13,980 bases of DNA from an uncultured Opitutales bacterium (GTDB taxonomy: Bacteria; Verrucomicrobiota; Verrucomicrobiia; Opitutales; Intestinicryptomonadaceae): NCBI GenBank assembly GCA_900546565.1, contig URDC01000040.1, positions 1 through 13,980 of the forward strand, read 5' to 3'. Positions 6,409 through 13,961 of the stretch are shown one piece after another. The notes under the pieces are model-generated. The model worked only from the letters and a program-made list of their open reading frames with translations. It searched no databases and was not told where the DNA came from. Both the position numbers and the translations under genes were made by a program. Numbering within the stretch: the first letter of the stretch is position 1; the number at the start of each line of letters is the position of its first letter.

Positions 6409-7647
6409 ATGGATAGCAAATACAAAATCAATGTAATCGAAGACGTGGCTGGCATAACTGTTGTGGACGGTTTCAAGGCCGGAGCCGCGGCGTGCGACAT
6501 CAGGAACAAAAACGATTTTAACAGGCTCGACACGGCGGTGGTTGTATCGGACACGCTGGCGGCGGGTGCGGGTGTTTTCACGACCAACGACGTGAAGGCC
6601 GCGCCCGTTTTGACGGACATTGCCAACCTCGAACGCTCGACGAAAATCAGGGCGATTGTCGCAAACAGCGGCAATGCCAATGCGTGCACGGGAACGCGCG
6701 GCATGGACGACGCGCGGGCGACCTGCAAGTATCTCGCCGAAAAATTGGGCGTCGAGGACAAACAGATTTTGGTTTGCTCGACGGGGAGAATCGGCGAATT
6801 TATGCCGATGGACAAGCTGCGCAAGGGAATCGACGCGGCGGTGGAATCGCTTTCCGACTCGGCGGAAATAGCCGACAAGGCCGCGAATGCGATTCTGACT
6901 TCGGACACTCGCAAGAAGACGGTTCAAGTCGACGTGCAATTCAACGGAAAGAAAATCCGTCTTGCGGGTATGGCGAAGGGCGCGGGCATGATTGAGCCGA
7001 ATATGGCGACGATGCTGGCGTTCATTGTCTGCGACGCGAAGATTTCGCAAAGTCTGTTGAAGGAATCTCTGAAATTCGCGGCGAACAAGTCGTTCAACAG
7101 AATCACGGTCGACGGCGATATGAGCACGAACGACACGGTATTGTGCCTTTGCAACGGCGCAAGCGGCGTTGAGGTTTCGGAGGACGACGCGGACTCGATT
7201 ATGGCTTTCAGGCAGGGGCTGCTTGAAGTCTCGCGCGTGTTGGCGCGCAAGATTGTGGGCGACGGCGAGAAAATCACGAAGGTCGTGGAAGTGAATGTTC
7301 TGGGCGCGAGAACGGAAGAGCAGGCGGAGAAGATTTGCCGCAGTATCGGGAACTCGCTTTTGGTGAAGTCGTCGTGGTTCGGCGAAGACCCGAACTGGGG
7401 GCGTATCACGGACTCGGCGGGCTATGCGCGCACGGGCATTGTGCTCGAAAAAATCGACTTGGACTATGACGGAATTCCCGTGCTGAAAGCGGGGCAGCCG
7501 ATTGCGGAGAACAAGCCGCTCTGGAAGCAGGCGGTCTCGAAGAAGACGTTTACGATAAATCTGAACCTCAATTTGGGTTCGGCATCGGAATCGATTCTTG
7601 CCGCCGACCTAACGGAGGGCTACGTCAATTTCAACAAGGGCGAATAG
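6409..7647 (+). CDS. argJ: Glutamate N-acetyltransferase / ornithine acetyltransferase
   Basis: ArgJ moves the acetyl group from N-acetylornithine to glutamate, so the acetyl group is recycled; some members also use acetyl-CoA for the first step. The 412 residues fit. The autocleavage site is visible: KGAGMIEPNMATMLAF, where Thr201 becomes the N-terminal nucleophile of the beta chain. VANSGNANACTG (84-95), CSTGRIGE (123-130), GDMSTNDT and the C-terminal DPNWGRITDSAGYA region are further family segments. I start at the ATG at 6409; a TTG at 6400 is in frame, and neither has a ribosome binding site. Whether it is mono- or bifunctional cannot be read from the sequence; the absence of argA in this cluster is compatible with either. 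Its stop touches the argB start. Confidence 0.96.
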   Translation: MDSKYKINVIEDVAGITVVDGFKAGAAACDIRNKNDFNRLDTAVVVSDTLAAGAGVFTTNDVKAAPVLTDIANLERSTKIRAIVANSGNANACTGTRGMDDARATCKYLAEKLGVEDKQILVCSTGRIGEFMPMDKLRKGIDAAVESLSDSAEIADKAANAILTSDTRKKTVQVDVQFNGKKIRLAGMAKGAGMIEPNMATMLAFIVCDAKISQSLLKESLKFAANKSFNRITVDGDMSTNDTVLCLCNGASGVEVSEDDADSIMAFRQGLLEVSRVLARKIVGDGEKITKVVEVNVLGARTEEQAEKICRSIGNSLLVKSSWFGEDPNWGRITDSAGYARTGIVLEKIDLDYDGIPVLKAGQPIAENKPLWKQAVSKKTFTINLNLNLGSASESILAADLTEGYVNFNKGE

Positions 7648-8553
7648 ATGAATTTGGACGAAATTACCAAAAAAGCCGATGTGCTGATTGAGGCTCTGCC
7701 GTATGTGCGGCGTTTCGGCGGCTCGGTGTTCGTGGTAAAATACGGCGGGGCGTTTATGGACGACCCGAATCCGAAAATCCGCGAGCGTGTGGCGCGGGAC
7801 ATCTCGTTTCTTTCCGCAGTCGGAATAAAGGTCGTGGTGGTTCACGGAGGCGGCAAGGCTATTAGTCGAGCCATGGCTAAAAGCGGTCTGACGCCCGAAT
7901 TCAAAAACGGCATGCGCGTGACGGACGAAAAGACTGTCGCGATTGTCGAGGACGTTTTGAACAACGACGTGAATGCCGAGATTAGGCAGATGCTCGCCGC
8001 GCAGGGCTGCGATGCGGTGTCGGTGCGCGGCAACGATGTGTTCAAGTGCCGAAAGCTTTTGTCGAAGGACGAGAGCGGCGCGGAAGTCGATTTGGGTTAT
8101 GTCGGCGAAGTCGAGAGCGTGAATGTGGAGGTTATCGAAAGGCTTTTGTCCGAAGGCAAGACGCCTGTGATTTCGCCCATTGCGCTGGGCGCGGACGGGC
8201 ACGCCTACAATACGAATGCCGATGTCGCAGCCTCGGCCGCGGCGGGCGCGTTGAAGGCGTTGAGGCTGGTTTTCCTCTGCGACGTTCCGGGGCTTATGCG
8301 CGACCCGAAGGACAGGTCGACGCTGATTTCGCACCTGAAAGTGGACGAAGTCGCGGGGCTGAAAGCCGAGGGAATTATCGGCGGCGGTATGATTCCGAAG
8401 GTCGACAGCGGCGTCAGGGCAATCGAAAACGGCGTGCACAGAATCCACTTCATCGACGGGTATATGCCGCACAGCCTGTTGTTGGAGATTTTTACGGACA
8501 CGGGTATCGGGACGGAAATCGTCAACCCGAAAGTCGTTAACTGCGAAAAATAG
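7648..8553 (+). CDS. argB: Acetylglutamate kinase
   Basis: ArgB phosphorylates N-acetylglutamate with ATP, the second and often feedback-controlled step. The 301 residues match the longer class. Motifs: VVKYGGAFM (about 29-37, glycine-rich ATP site; the more common form is KYGGNAM), VVVHGGGKAIS, NGMRVTD, ISPIALGADGHAYNTNAD, and IIGGGMIPKVDS near the C-terminus. About 28 residues precede KYGG, and the protein ends with LLEIFTDTGIGTEIV; both the N-terminal helix and a C-terminal region of this type are known from arginine-inhibited hexameric kinases, so arginine feedback is a reasonable inference. The ATG directly abuts the argJ stop, with AAGGGCG about 8 bases upstream, so translation is probably coupled. 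Confidence 0.96.
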   Translation: MNLDEITKKADVLIEALPYVRRFGGSVFVVKYGGAFMDDPNPKIRERVARDISFLSAVGIKVVVVHGGGKAISRAMAKSGLTPEFKNGMRVTDEKTVAIVEDVLNNDVNAEIRQMLAAQGCDAVSVRGNDVFKCRKLLSKDESGAEVDLGYVGEVESVNVEVIERLLSEGKTPVISPIALGADGHAYNTNADVAASAAAGALKALRLVFLCDVPGLMRDPKDRSTLISHLKVDEVAGLKAEGIIGGGMIPKVDSGVRAIENGVHRIHFIDGYMPHSLLLEIFTDTGIGTEIVNPKVVNCEK

Positions 8554-8566
8554 ATTTTATCAAAAA

Positions 8567-9763
8567 ATGACAACAGTTGAGAAAGCTAAAAAGTATGCTA
8601 TGCCCAATTTCGGAGAGCGGAATTTCGTGGTGGAATCGGGCAAGGGCTGCCATATTTTCGACGAGAACGGGCGCAAGTATCTGGACTTCGGCGCGGGCAT
8701 TGCGGTTGTGAGTTTGGGGCACGCGAATCCGAACTGGGTCAAGGCGGTGTCGGCGCAGGCGGCGAAGCTTGCGCATTGCAGCAATCTGTATTTGACAAAG
8801 CCCAATGCCGACTTGTGCGAGGCTCTGGTTGCGCGTATCGGCGCGGGCAAGGTGATGATGTGCAACAGCGGCACGGAGGCGAACGAGGCTCTGATTAAGG
8901 CGGCGCGTCTGCACGGGGTGAATGTCTCGGGCGAGGAGGGCAAAAAGGTTCGCATTATTACGGCGAAAAACGGTTTCCACGGCAGGACGCTCGGGGCGGT
9001 TGCCGCGACTGCGCAATACAAAATCCAGCACGGTTTTGCGCCTATTTTGGAGGGCTTTTCGTATGGCGAATACAACAATTTGAAGAGTTTCGAAGAGTTG
9101 ATGGGCGACGATGTCGCCGCCGTTTTGGTCGAGCCCGTGCAGGGCGAAAGCGGCGTCACGCCCGCGACGAAGGAATTTTTGAAGGGGTTGCGCGCGCTGT
9201 GCGACAAGTTCAATGCGATGCTGCTTTTCGACGAAGTTCAATGCGGCGTGGCGCGTTCGGGCAGGTTTTTGGCGTGTCAGAAATACGGCGTCAAGCCCGA
9301 CGGGGTTTCGCTCGCAAAAGGTTTGGCGGGCGGGTTTCCGATTGGCGCGGTATGGCTGGGCAGAAAATATCAGGATTTGTTTACGCCGGGGAGCCACGGG
9401 ACGACGTTCGGCGGCAATGCGCTCGCCTGCGCGGCGGCGTTGGCGACGCTCAAAGAAATAGATTCGAAAAAACTTGCAGAAAACGCGTCCGAAATGGGGT
9501 CGCGGTTGTCTAAGGGGTTGGCGGCGTTGGTCAAAAAGTATCCCGAAAAGCTTATGCTCGAACGCGGCGTGGGGCTTATGCGGGCGGCGATTTTTACCGA
9601 CAAGTATGTCAACACAAAAGTCTGCGCGGCGTTGCGCGAAAACGGGCTGATTTTGGTTCCGTCGGGCGCGAACGGGTTGCGTTTTTTGCCCCCGCTCAAT
9701 GTCAAGGCGGCGGAGGTCGACAAGGCTTTGAAAATTTTTGAAAAAACACTGGAAGGATTATAA
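8567..9763 (+). CDS. argD: Acetylornithine aminotransferase
   Basis: ArgD is a PLP-dependent class III aminotransferase that converts N-acetylglutamate semialdehyde to N-acetylornithine. The 398 residues fit. Visible: YLDFGAGIAVVSLGHANP (38-55), the PLP phosphate site NSGTEANEALIKAAR (100-114), NGFHGRTLGAVAAT (135-148), LLFDEVQCGVARSG (219-232) with the PLP-binding Asp, and the Schiff-base Lys251 in SLAKGLAGGFPIGA. Enzymes of this family often also serve lysine synthesis as succinyl-diaminopimelate aminotransferase; the context favours arginine. It starts 13 bases after argB with only an A-rich leader and no Shine-Dalgarno sequence. argF follows 2 bases after its stop. Confidence 0.96.
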   Translation: MTTVEKAKKYAMPNFGERNFVVESGKGCHIFDENGRKYLDFGAGIAVVSLGHANPNWVKAVSAQAAKLAHCSNLYLTKPNADLCEALVARIGAGKVMMCNSGTEANEALIKAARLHGVNVSGEEGKKVRIITAKNGFHGRTLGAVAATAQYKIQHGFAPILEGFSYGEYNNLKSFEELMGDDVAAVLVEPVQGESGVTPATKEFLKGLRALCDKFNAMLLFDEVQCGVARSGRFLACQKYGVKPDGVSLAKGLAGGFPIGAVWLGRKYQDLFTPGSHGTTFGGNALACAAALATLKEIDSKKLAENASEMGSRLSKGLAALVKKYPEKLMLERGVGLMRAAIFTDKYVNTKVCAALRENGLILVPSGANGLRFLPPLNVKAAEVDKALKIFEKTLEGL

Positions 9764-9765
9764 TT

Positions 9766-10722
9766 ATGGTTCGCTCTTTTTTGAAGGATACTGATTTTAC
9801 ACCCGCGGAGGCGCGGGAGGTTTTTGCGCTCGCGGCGCGCTACAAGGCGACGCGCTCGGCGGGGGTTATCGACGTTTTGAAATCGCAGAGCTGGGGAGTG
9901 CTTTTCTACAAGAAAAGCACGCGCACGAGGCTGTCGTTCGAGGCAGGGCTCTACGAGCTTGGCGGACATCCGATGGTTATGAACGCAAATGACCTCCAAA
10001 TTTCGCGCGGAGAAACTATCGAAGACACTGCTCGGATTATGGGGCGTTTCCTGCACGGGCTGGTGATTAGGACGTTCGGGCAGGACATTGTGGAAAAGTT
10101 CGCGAAATATTCGGGGATTCCCGTTGTCAACGCGCTTACGGATTTGCTCCACCCGTGTCAAAGCTATACGGACATGTTCACGATGAGCGAATTTTTCAGC
10201 GACGGCGCGCCGAACTGCGAATCGCTCAAAGGCAAGAAGTTTGTGTTCTTCGGCGACACGGCGTGCAATATGGCGTATTCGCTCGCGTTGGCGGGGGCGA
10301 TGTTCGGCGTGGAGGTTGTTTTGTGCGGCCCCGACGAATTCAAACCCGAACCTGTCCTGAACAAGCTCTTTAAAGACGCGGGGCTGACGCCGACGTGGTC
10401 GTTCACCTCCGACCCCGAAGCCGCCGCGAAGAAGGCGAATGTGCTTTACACTGACGTTTGGGTGAGTATGGGCAAGGAGGACGAAAAGGCGGAGCGTATC
10501 AAGACGATGTCGCCGTATCAGGTGAATGAAAAGCTCTTCAAATTCGCCGACAAGAACGCGCTCTTTATGCACTGTCTGCCTGCGCATGCGGGCGATGAAG
10601 TATCGCAGGAGGTTTTGGACAGCCCGCGCAGTGTGATTTTCGACCAAGCCGAAAACCGTTTGCACGTGCAAAAGGCGATTGTAAGCTATCTGGTGCAGAA
10701 AAACAACGAACTGCGCAAGTAA
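9766..10722 (+). CDS. argF: Ornithine carbamoyltransferase
   Basis: ArgF joins carbamoyl phosphate to ornithine to make citrulline. The 318 residues fit the catalytic subunit. The carbamoyl-phosphate loop is KKSTRTRLSFE (about 49-59); further sites are LLHPCQSYTD (HPCQ motif), DVWVSMGKE (the ornithine-binding SMG loop) and FMHCLPAHAGDEVS (HCLP motif). HPCQ and SMG argue for true ornithine transcarbamylase and against the acetyl- or succinyl-ornithine enzymes, in agreement with argJ next door, which frees ornithine. GGAAGG lies about 10 bases before the ATG, inside the end of argD, a clear ribosome binding site. Confidence 0.96.
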   Translation: MVRSFLKDTDFTPAEAREVFALAARYKATRSAGVIDVLKSQSWGVLFYKKSTRTRLSFEAGLYELGGHPMVMNANDLQISRGETIEDTARIMGRFLHGLVIRTFGQDIVEKFAKYSGIPVVNALTDLLHPCQSYTDMFTMSEFFSDGAPNCESLKGKKFVFFGDTACNMAYSLALAGAMFGVEVVLCGPDEFKPEPVLNKLFKDAGLTPTWSFTSDPEAAAKKANVLYTDVWVSMGKEDEKAERIKTMSPYQVNEKLFKFADKNALFMHCLPAHAGDEVSQEVLDSPRSVIFDQAENRLHVQKAIVSYLVQKNNELRK

Positions 10723-10725
10723 TGC

Positions 10726-10754
10726 TTTACAACGCGAAAATAAAGGCTTAGCAT
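10726..10754 (+). promoter_or_regulatory. Probable promoter of argG
   Basis: TTTACA (10726-10731, 5 of 6 to the -35 consensus) and TAGCAT (10749-10754, 4 of 6 to the -10 consensus) are separated by exactly 17 bases, and the gap between argF and argG is longer than the others in the cluster. Transcription would start near 10761. No terminator is seen before it, so argG may be transcribed both from here and from upstream. Confidence 0.4.
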
Positions 10755-10784
10755 TCGGGACATTAAACTTTTTAAGGAAATACA

Positions 10785-12044
10785 ATGAAAATCGTATTAG
10801 CATATTCAGGGGGACTGGATACATCGGTTCTCGTAAAATGGATTAAAGACCGCTTCAATGCGGAGGTTATCACTTTTGCCGCGGACGTCGGCCAGGGCGA
10901 AGAGCTTTCGGGACTCGCCGAAAAGGCGAAGGCAACGGGGGCGTCGGCGCACTATACGGTCGATTTGAAGGACGAATTTGTTGCGGATTTCATCTATCCG
11001 ATGATTCGCGCAAATGCGATTTACGAAGGTCAATACTATTTGGGAACGTCGATTGCGCGTCCGCTCATTGCGAAGGCGCAAGTTGAAATTGCCCGCGCGG
11101 AGAATGCCGACGCGGTTGCGCACGGCGCGACGGGCAAGGGCAACGACCAATGCCGTTTCGAAATTTCGTATGCGGCTCTCGCGCCCGACTTGCAGATTAT
11201 CTCGCCGTGGCGTATGGACGACTTCCGCGCGGCTTTCCCCGGCAGAAGCGAGATGATTGAATACTGCCGCAAGCACAACATTAATGTTCAGGCGTCGGCG
11301 AAGAAGCCGTATTCGATGGACAGAAATATGCTGCACATCTCGTATGAAGCGGGCATTCTCGAAGACCCGTGGTTCGACCCGACCGTTCCCGAAAACAAGG
11401 ATATGTTCAAGACGACGGTTTCGCCCGAAGACGCCCCCGACAAGCCGACTTATTTGGAGCTCGAATTCGAAAAGGGCGACTGTGTTGCCATCGACGGCAA
11501 GAAGATGAAGCCTTCGGAAGTGTTGATGTATTTGAACAAGGTCGGCGGCGAAAACGGCATTGGCCGCGTCGACATTGTCGAAAACCGCTTTGTTGGCATG
11601 AAGAGCCGCGGCGTTTATGAAACTCCCGGCGGCACGATTTTGGAATTTGCGCACCGCAATATGGAAACCCTTACGATGGACAGGGAAGTTATGCACCTGC
11701 GCGACCAATTCATTCCGAAGTATGCCGAGCTTATTTACAACGGTTTCTGGTATGCGCCCGAGCGCGAAGCGTTGCAGGCGTTTATCGACAAGAGTCAGGA
11801 ATGCGTTTCGGGCGTTGTCCGCATAAAGCTCTACAAGGGCAATCTCATCTGCTGCGGCAGAAAGAGTCCGCTGAGTCTTTACGACGAAAACATCGCCTCG
11901 ATGGAAGGTGTAAAGAGCGAATACAACCAGAACGATGCGACAGGCTTTATCCGTCTGCAAGCGTTGCGTCTGCGCCAGCGCGCCCGCAAGCAGGGTGTCA
12001 GCGAGGAGGTTTTCGCGACAAAAACAAAGCTTGTGCGTCAATAA
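10785..12044 (+). CDS. argG: Argininosuccinate synthase
   Basis: ArgG condenses citrulline and aspartate with ATP to give argininosuccinate. The 419 residues fit the usual 400-420. The N-type ATP pyrophosphatase P-loop is LAYSGGLDTSVLVKW (4-18); YYLGTSIARPLIAKA, VAHGATGKGNDQCRFE (with the conserved GNDQ), PWRMDDF and YSMDRNMLHISYEAG are further typical segments. AAGGA lies about 8 bases before the ATG, a good ribosome binding site. It closes the arg cluster; argH, needed for the last step, is not in the window. No terminator is seen between argG and the leuA leader 33 bases later, so read-through into leuA control is possible. Confidence 0.97.
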   Translation: MKIVLAYSGGLDTSVLVKWIKDRFNAEVITFAADVGQGEELSGLAEKAKATGASAHYTVDLKDEFVADFIYPMIRANAIYEGQYYLGTSIARPLIAKAQVEIARAENADAVAHGATGKGNDQCRFEISYAALAPDLQIISPWRMDDFRAAFPGRSEMIEYCRKHNINVQASAKKPYSMDRNMLHISYEAGILEDPWFDPTVPENKDMFKTTVSPEDAPDKPTYLELEFEKGDCVAIDGKKMKPSEVLMYLNKVGGENGIGRVDIVENRFVGMKSRGVYETPGGTILEFAHRNMETLTMDREVMHLRDQFIPKYAELIYNGFWYAPEREALQAFIDKSQECVSGVVRIKLYKGNLICCGRKSPLSLYDENIASMEGVKSEYNQNDATGFIRLQALRLRQRARKQGVSEEVFATKTKLVRQ

Positions 12045-12077
12045 ACGGCGCGCAGTGTCATTGGATGGCTAAAAAAT

Positions 12078-12161
12078 ATGAATCTTAATGCGGCATTTGC
12101 TTTACTGCGACTTCTTCGACTTCGTACCGAAGTCGGAATGTGGTATGGTGGAATCCGTTAG
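12078..12161 (+). CDS. leuL: Leucine-rich leader peptide of leuA (attenuator peptide)
   Basis: A 27-codon reading frame (ATG at 12078, TAG at 12159-12161) with six leucine codons, at positions 3, 9, 10, 12, 13 and 15; the core reads ALLRLLRLR. A weak ribosome binding site (GGATGG at 12063-12068) precedes it. The peptide needs no function of its own: in known leu attenuators, ribosomes stall at the leucine codons when charged leucyl-tRNA is scarce. Its position, 72 bases before leuA and followed by a terminator, fits that role exactly. Four arginine codons (11, 14, 16, 27), two of them CGA, are mixed in, which is unusual. The name leuL is by function and position, not by similarity. It is too short for standard gene finders. 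Confidence 0.72.
   Translation: MNLNAAFALLRLLRLRTEVGMWYGGIR
12115..12137 (+). promoter_or_regulatory. Pause hairpin overlapping the leucine codons
   Basis: CGACTTCG (12117-12124) pairs perfectly with CGAAGTCG (12128-12135) around TAC, and T-G and T-A pairs (12115-12116 with 12136-12137) extend it to 10 bp. Its left arm covers leader codons 13-16. In known attenuators such a 1:2 hairpin pauses RNA polymerase until a ribosome arrives and is opened by that ribosome. Confidence 0.6.
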
Positions 12162-12199
12162 AGATTTTTAATTTTCATCTTTAAGGCACGATTTCACCA
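12146..12199 (+). promoter_or_regulatory. Candidate antiterminator of the leuA leader
   Basis: TGGTGGAATC (12146-12155, the last sense codons of the leader gene) can pair with GATTTCACCA (12190-12199) over 10 bases with a single G-U wobble. The second segment includes half of the terminator's 5' arm (12186-12193), so the two structures exclude each other. A ribosome stalled at leader codons 12-15 leaves the first segment free (antitermination); one that reaches the stop codon at 12159 covers it and lets the terminator form. Confidence 0.6.
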
Positions 12200-12220
12200 A
12201 GAGGTAATCGTGCTTTTTTT
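12186..12220 (+). terminator. Attenuator terminator in front of leuA
   Basis: GCACGATT (12186-12193) pairs perfectly with AATCGTGC (12206-12213) across a 12-base loop, followed at once by seven Ts (12214-12220). It stands 14 bases before the leuA start and after the leader gene. A terminator in the 5' leader of a biosynthetic gene is the mark of attenuation rather than the end of the argG unit. Confidence 0.85.
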
Positions 12221-12233
12221 AACAGGTTTTATT

Positions 12234-13913
12234 ATGGAAGATTTTACAGGCAAATATACAAGACGTTTCAATTTCTCGCTGCCGAACAGACAGTGGCCAA
12301 ACAGGCACATCGAGAAGCCGCCGATTTGGTGCAGCGTAGACCTGCGCGACGGCAATCAGGCTCTTGCCGTGCCGATGAACATCGACGAAAAATTGAAGCT
12401 TTACGAGACGCTGCTTAAAATCGGCTTCAAGGAAATAGAAGTCGGTTTCCCCGCCGCGAGCGAGACCGAATTCAATTTCCTGCGCAAGCTAATCGACGAA
12501 AACAGGATTCCCGACGGGGTGTATGTTCAGGTGCTTACGCAGGCTCGCGAACACCTGATTAGGAAGACGTTTGACGCCCTAAAAGGCTGCAAAAATGCGA
12601 TTGTGCACCTCTACAACAGCACATCGGCGTTGCAGCGCAAGGTGACGTTTCATATGTCGCGAGAGGAGATTATCGGCATTGCCCGCGAAGGCGCGAAGCT
12701 TGTGCGCGCGATGTCCGACGAAGCCGCCGCCAACGGCACGAACATTCGGCTGGAATACTCGCCCGAAAGTTTCAGCGACACCGAGCTTGATTTCGCCCTC
12801 GAAATCTGCGAAGAGGTAAAGGCTATTTGGAAGCCCACTGCGCAGAACAAGATTATCATAAATCTGCCCGAGACGGTTCAATACAATCCGCCGAACATCT
12901 ATGCCGACCAGATTGAATGGATGAGCACGCACATTTCAGACCGCGATTGTGTGGAGATTAGTTTGCACACGCACAATGACCGCGGCACGGGGGTTGCCGC
13001 CACCGAACTCGGCATTACTGCCGGTGCGGACCGTGTTGAAGGCACGCTTTTCGGCAATGGCGAACGCACGGGTAATGTAGACATTGTTACGGTCGCGCTT
13101 AATATGCACGCCGAGGGCGTGGAATCGGGGCTCGATTTCGGCAATCTGCCCGAAATACGCCGCGTGTATGAAGAATGCACGAAGATGGAAGTGCCGCCGC
13201 GCCATCCGTATGCGGGCGACCTCGTGTTTACGGCGTTCAGCGGCTCGCACCAAGACGCGATTAAGAAGGGTATGGATCTGCGCAAGCGCGAAAGCATTAG
13301 TCGCTGGGAAGTCCCGTATTTGCTGATTGACCCGACTGACATAGGGTGTTCGTATGAAGCTATTATTCGCATAAACTCGCAAAGCGGCAAAGGCGGAGTT
13401 GCGTATGTTCTTGCGGACAAGTTCAATCTCGACCTGCCGAAGGCTATGCACCAGCAAGTGGGCGACTTTGTAAATGCCGAAGCCGACAAGGAAGGCAAAG
13501 AGCTTTCGCCCGCCGAGATTTATGCAATTTTTTCCAAGGAATTCATCAACCGCGATGAGCCGCTGAGGCTTGTATCCTACAAGGTGTCGGCGGCGGAATC
13601 GTCCTGTGCGCCGCAGAATGTCTGTATTGCTGCGGACGTCATTGTTGCGGGGCAAGCGCGGAATATTTCGGCGTGTGGCAACGGCCCTGTGAATGCGTTT
13701 GTGAATGCCCTCGAAGTCGCGGGGCTTAAAAATTTCAAACTTGTCGACTATTGTTCGCACGCAATTGGCGCGGGTTCTGCGACGAACTCGGCGGCGTATA
13801 TTTGTCTTGAATCGCAAGTTGACAAGCGGCGCGTTTGGGGCATGGGAATTGACTCGAACATTGAACTGGCTGCGTTGAAGGCTTTGGTGTGTGCCAAAAA
13901 CCGCCTCAGCTAA
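12234..13913 (+). CDS. leuA: 2-isopropylmalate synthase (long LeuA type)
   Basis: LeuA condenses 2-ketoisovalerate with acetyl-CoA, the first committed step of leucine synthesis and usually inhibited by leucine. The 559 residues match the longer LeuA class known from actinobacteria (about 560-640) and not the 510-520 residue E. coli class. The TIM-barrel domain shows CSVDLRDGNQAL (Arg38, Asp39), HLYNSTSALQRK, metal ligands His245 and His247 in HTHNDRGTG, and EGTLFGNGERTGNVD. The C-terminal regulatory domain (about 430-559) has GNGPVNAFVNALE and DYCSHAIGAGSATNSAAY. I start at the ATG at 12234; an in-frame GTG at 12210 lies inside the terminator stem and is unlikely. Only a weak AGG precedes the ATG. 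Transcription is probably controlled by the leader upstream. Confidence 0.96.
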   Translation: MEDFTGKYTRRFNFSLPNRQWPNRHIEKPPIWCSVDLRDGNQALAVPMNIDEKLKLYETLLKIGFKEIEVGFPAASETEFNFLRKLIDENRIPDGVYVQVLTQAREHLIRKTFDALKGCKNAIVHLYNSTSALQRKVTFHMSREEIIGIAREGAKLVRAMSDEAAANGTNIRLEYSPESFSDTELDFALEICEEVKAIWKPTAQNKIIINLPETVQYNPPNIYADQIEWMSTHISDRDCVEISLHTHNDRGTGVAATELGITAGADRVEGTLFGNGERTGNVDIVTVALNMHAEGVESGLDFGNLPEIRRVYEECTKMEVPPRHPYAGDLVFTAFSGSHQDAIKKGMDLRKRESISRWEVPYLLIDPTDIGCSYEAIIRINSQSGKGGVAYVLADKFNLDLPKAMHQQVGDFVNAEADKEGKELSPAEIYAIFSKEFINRDEPLRLVSYKVSAAESSCAPQNVCIAADVIVAGQARNISACGNGPVNAFVNALEVAGLKNFKLVDYCSHAIGAGSATNSAAYICLESQVDKRRVWGMGIDSNIELAALKALVCAKNRLS

Positions 13914-13961
13914 AAACCGCGAGGACGTCCCGCTGGGCGGGCTCCCATAGCGGGGTTTTTT
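13914..13961 (+). terminator. Intrinsic terminator after leuA
   Basis: A branched stem follows the leuA stop: AAACCGC at 13914-13920 pairs with GCGG (13950-13953) and the T-run, with a two-G bulge; inside it GAG/CTC and CCCGC (13929-13933) with GCGGG stack further. Six Ts end it at 13961. The remaining 19 bases of the window show nothing. Confidence 0.7.

Noticed and set aside
9370..10824. Very long minus-strand open frames, here and at 10806-12041
   Set aside because: They are antisense shadows of argD/argF and argG. GC-rich codon use of the real genes keeps stops rare on the other strand; the products are Arg/His/Val-rich and match no family.
12210..12233. GTG start for leuA 24 bases upstream of the ATG
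   Set aside because: The GTG lies in the 3' arm of the attenuator terminator and the added residues come from its T-run; the ATG at 12234 fits the family start.
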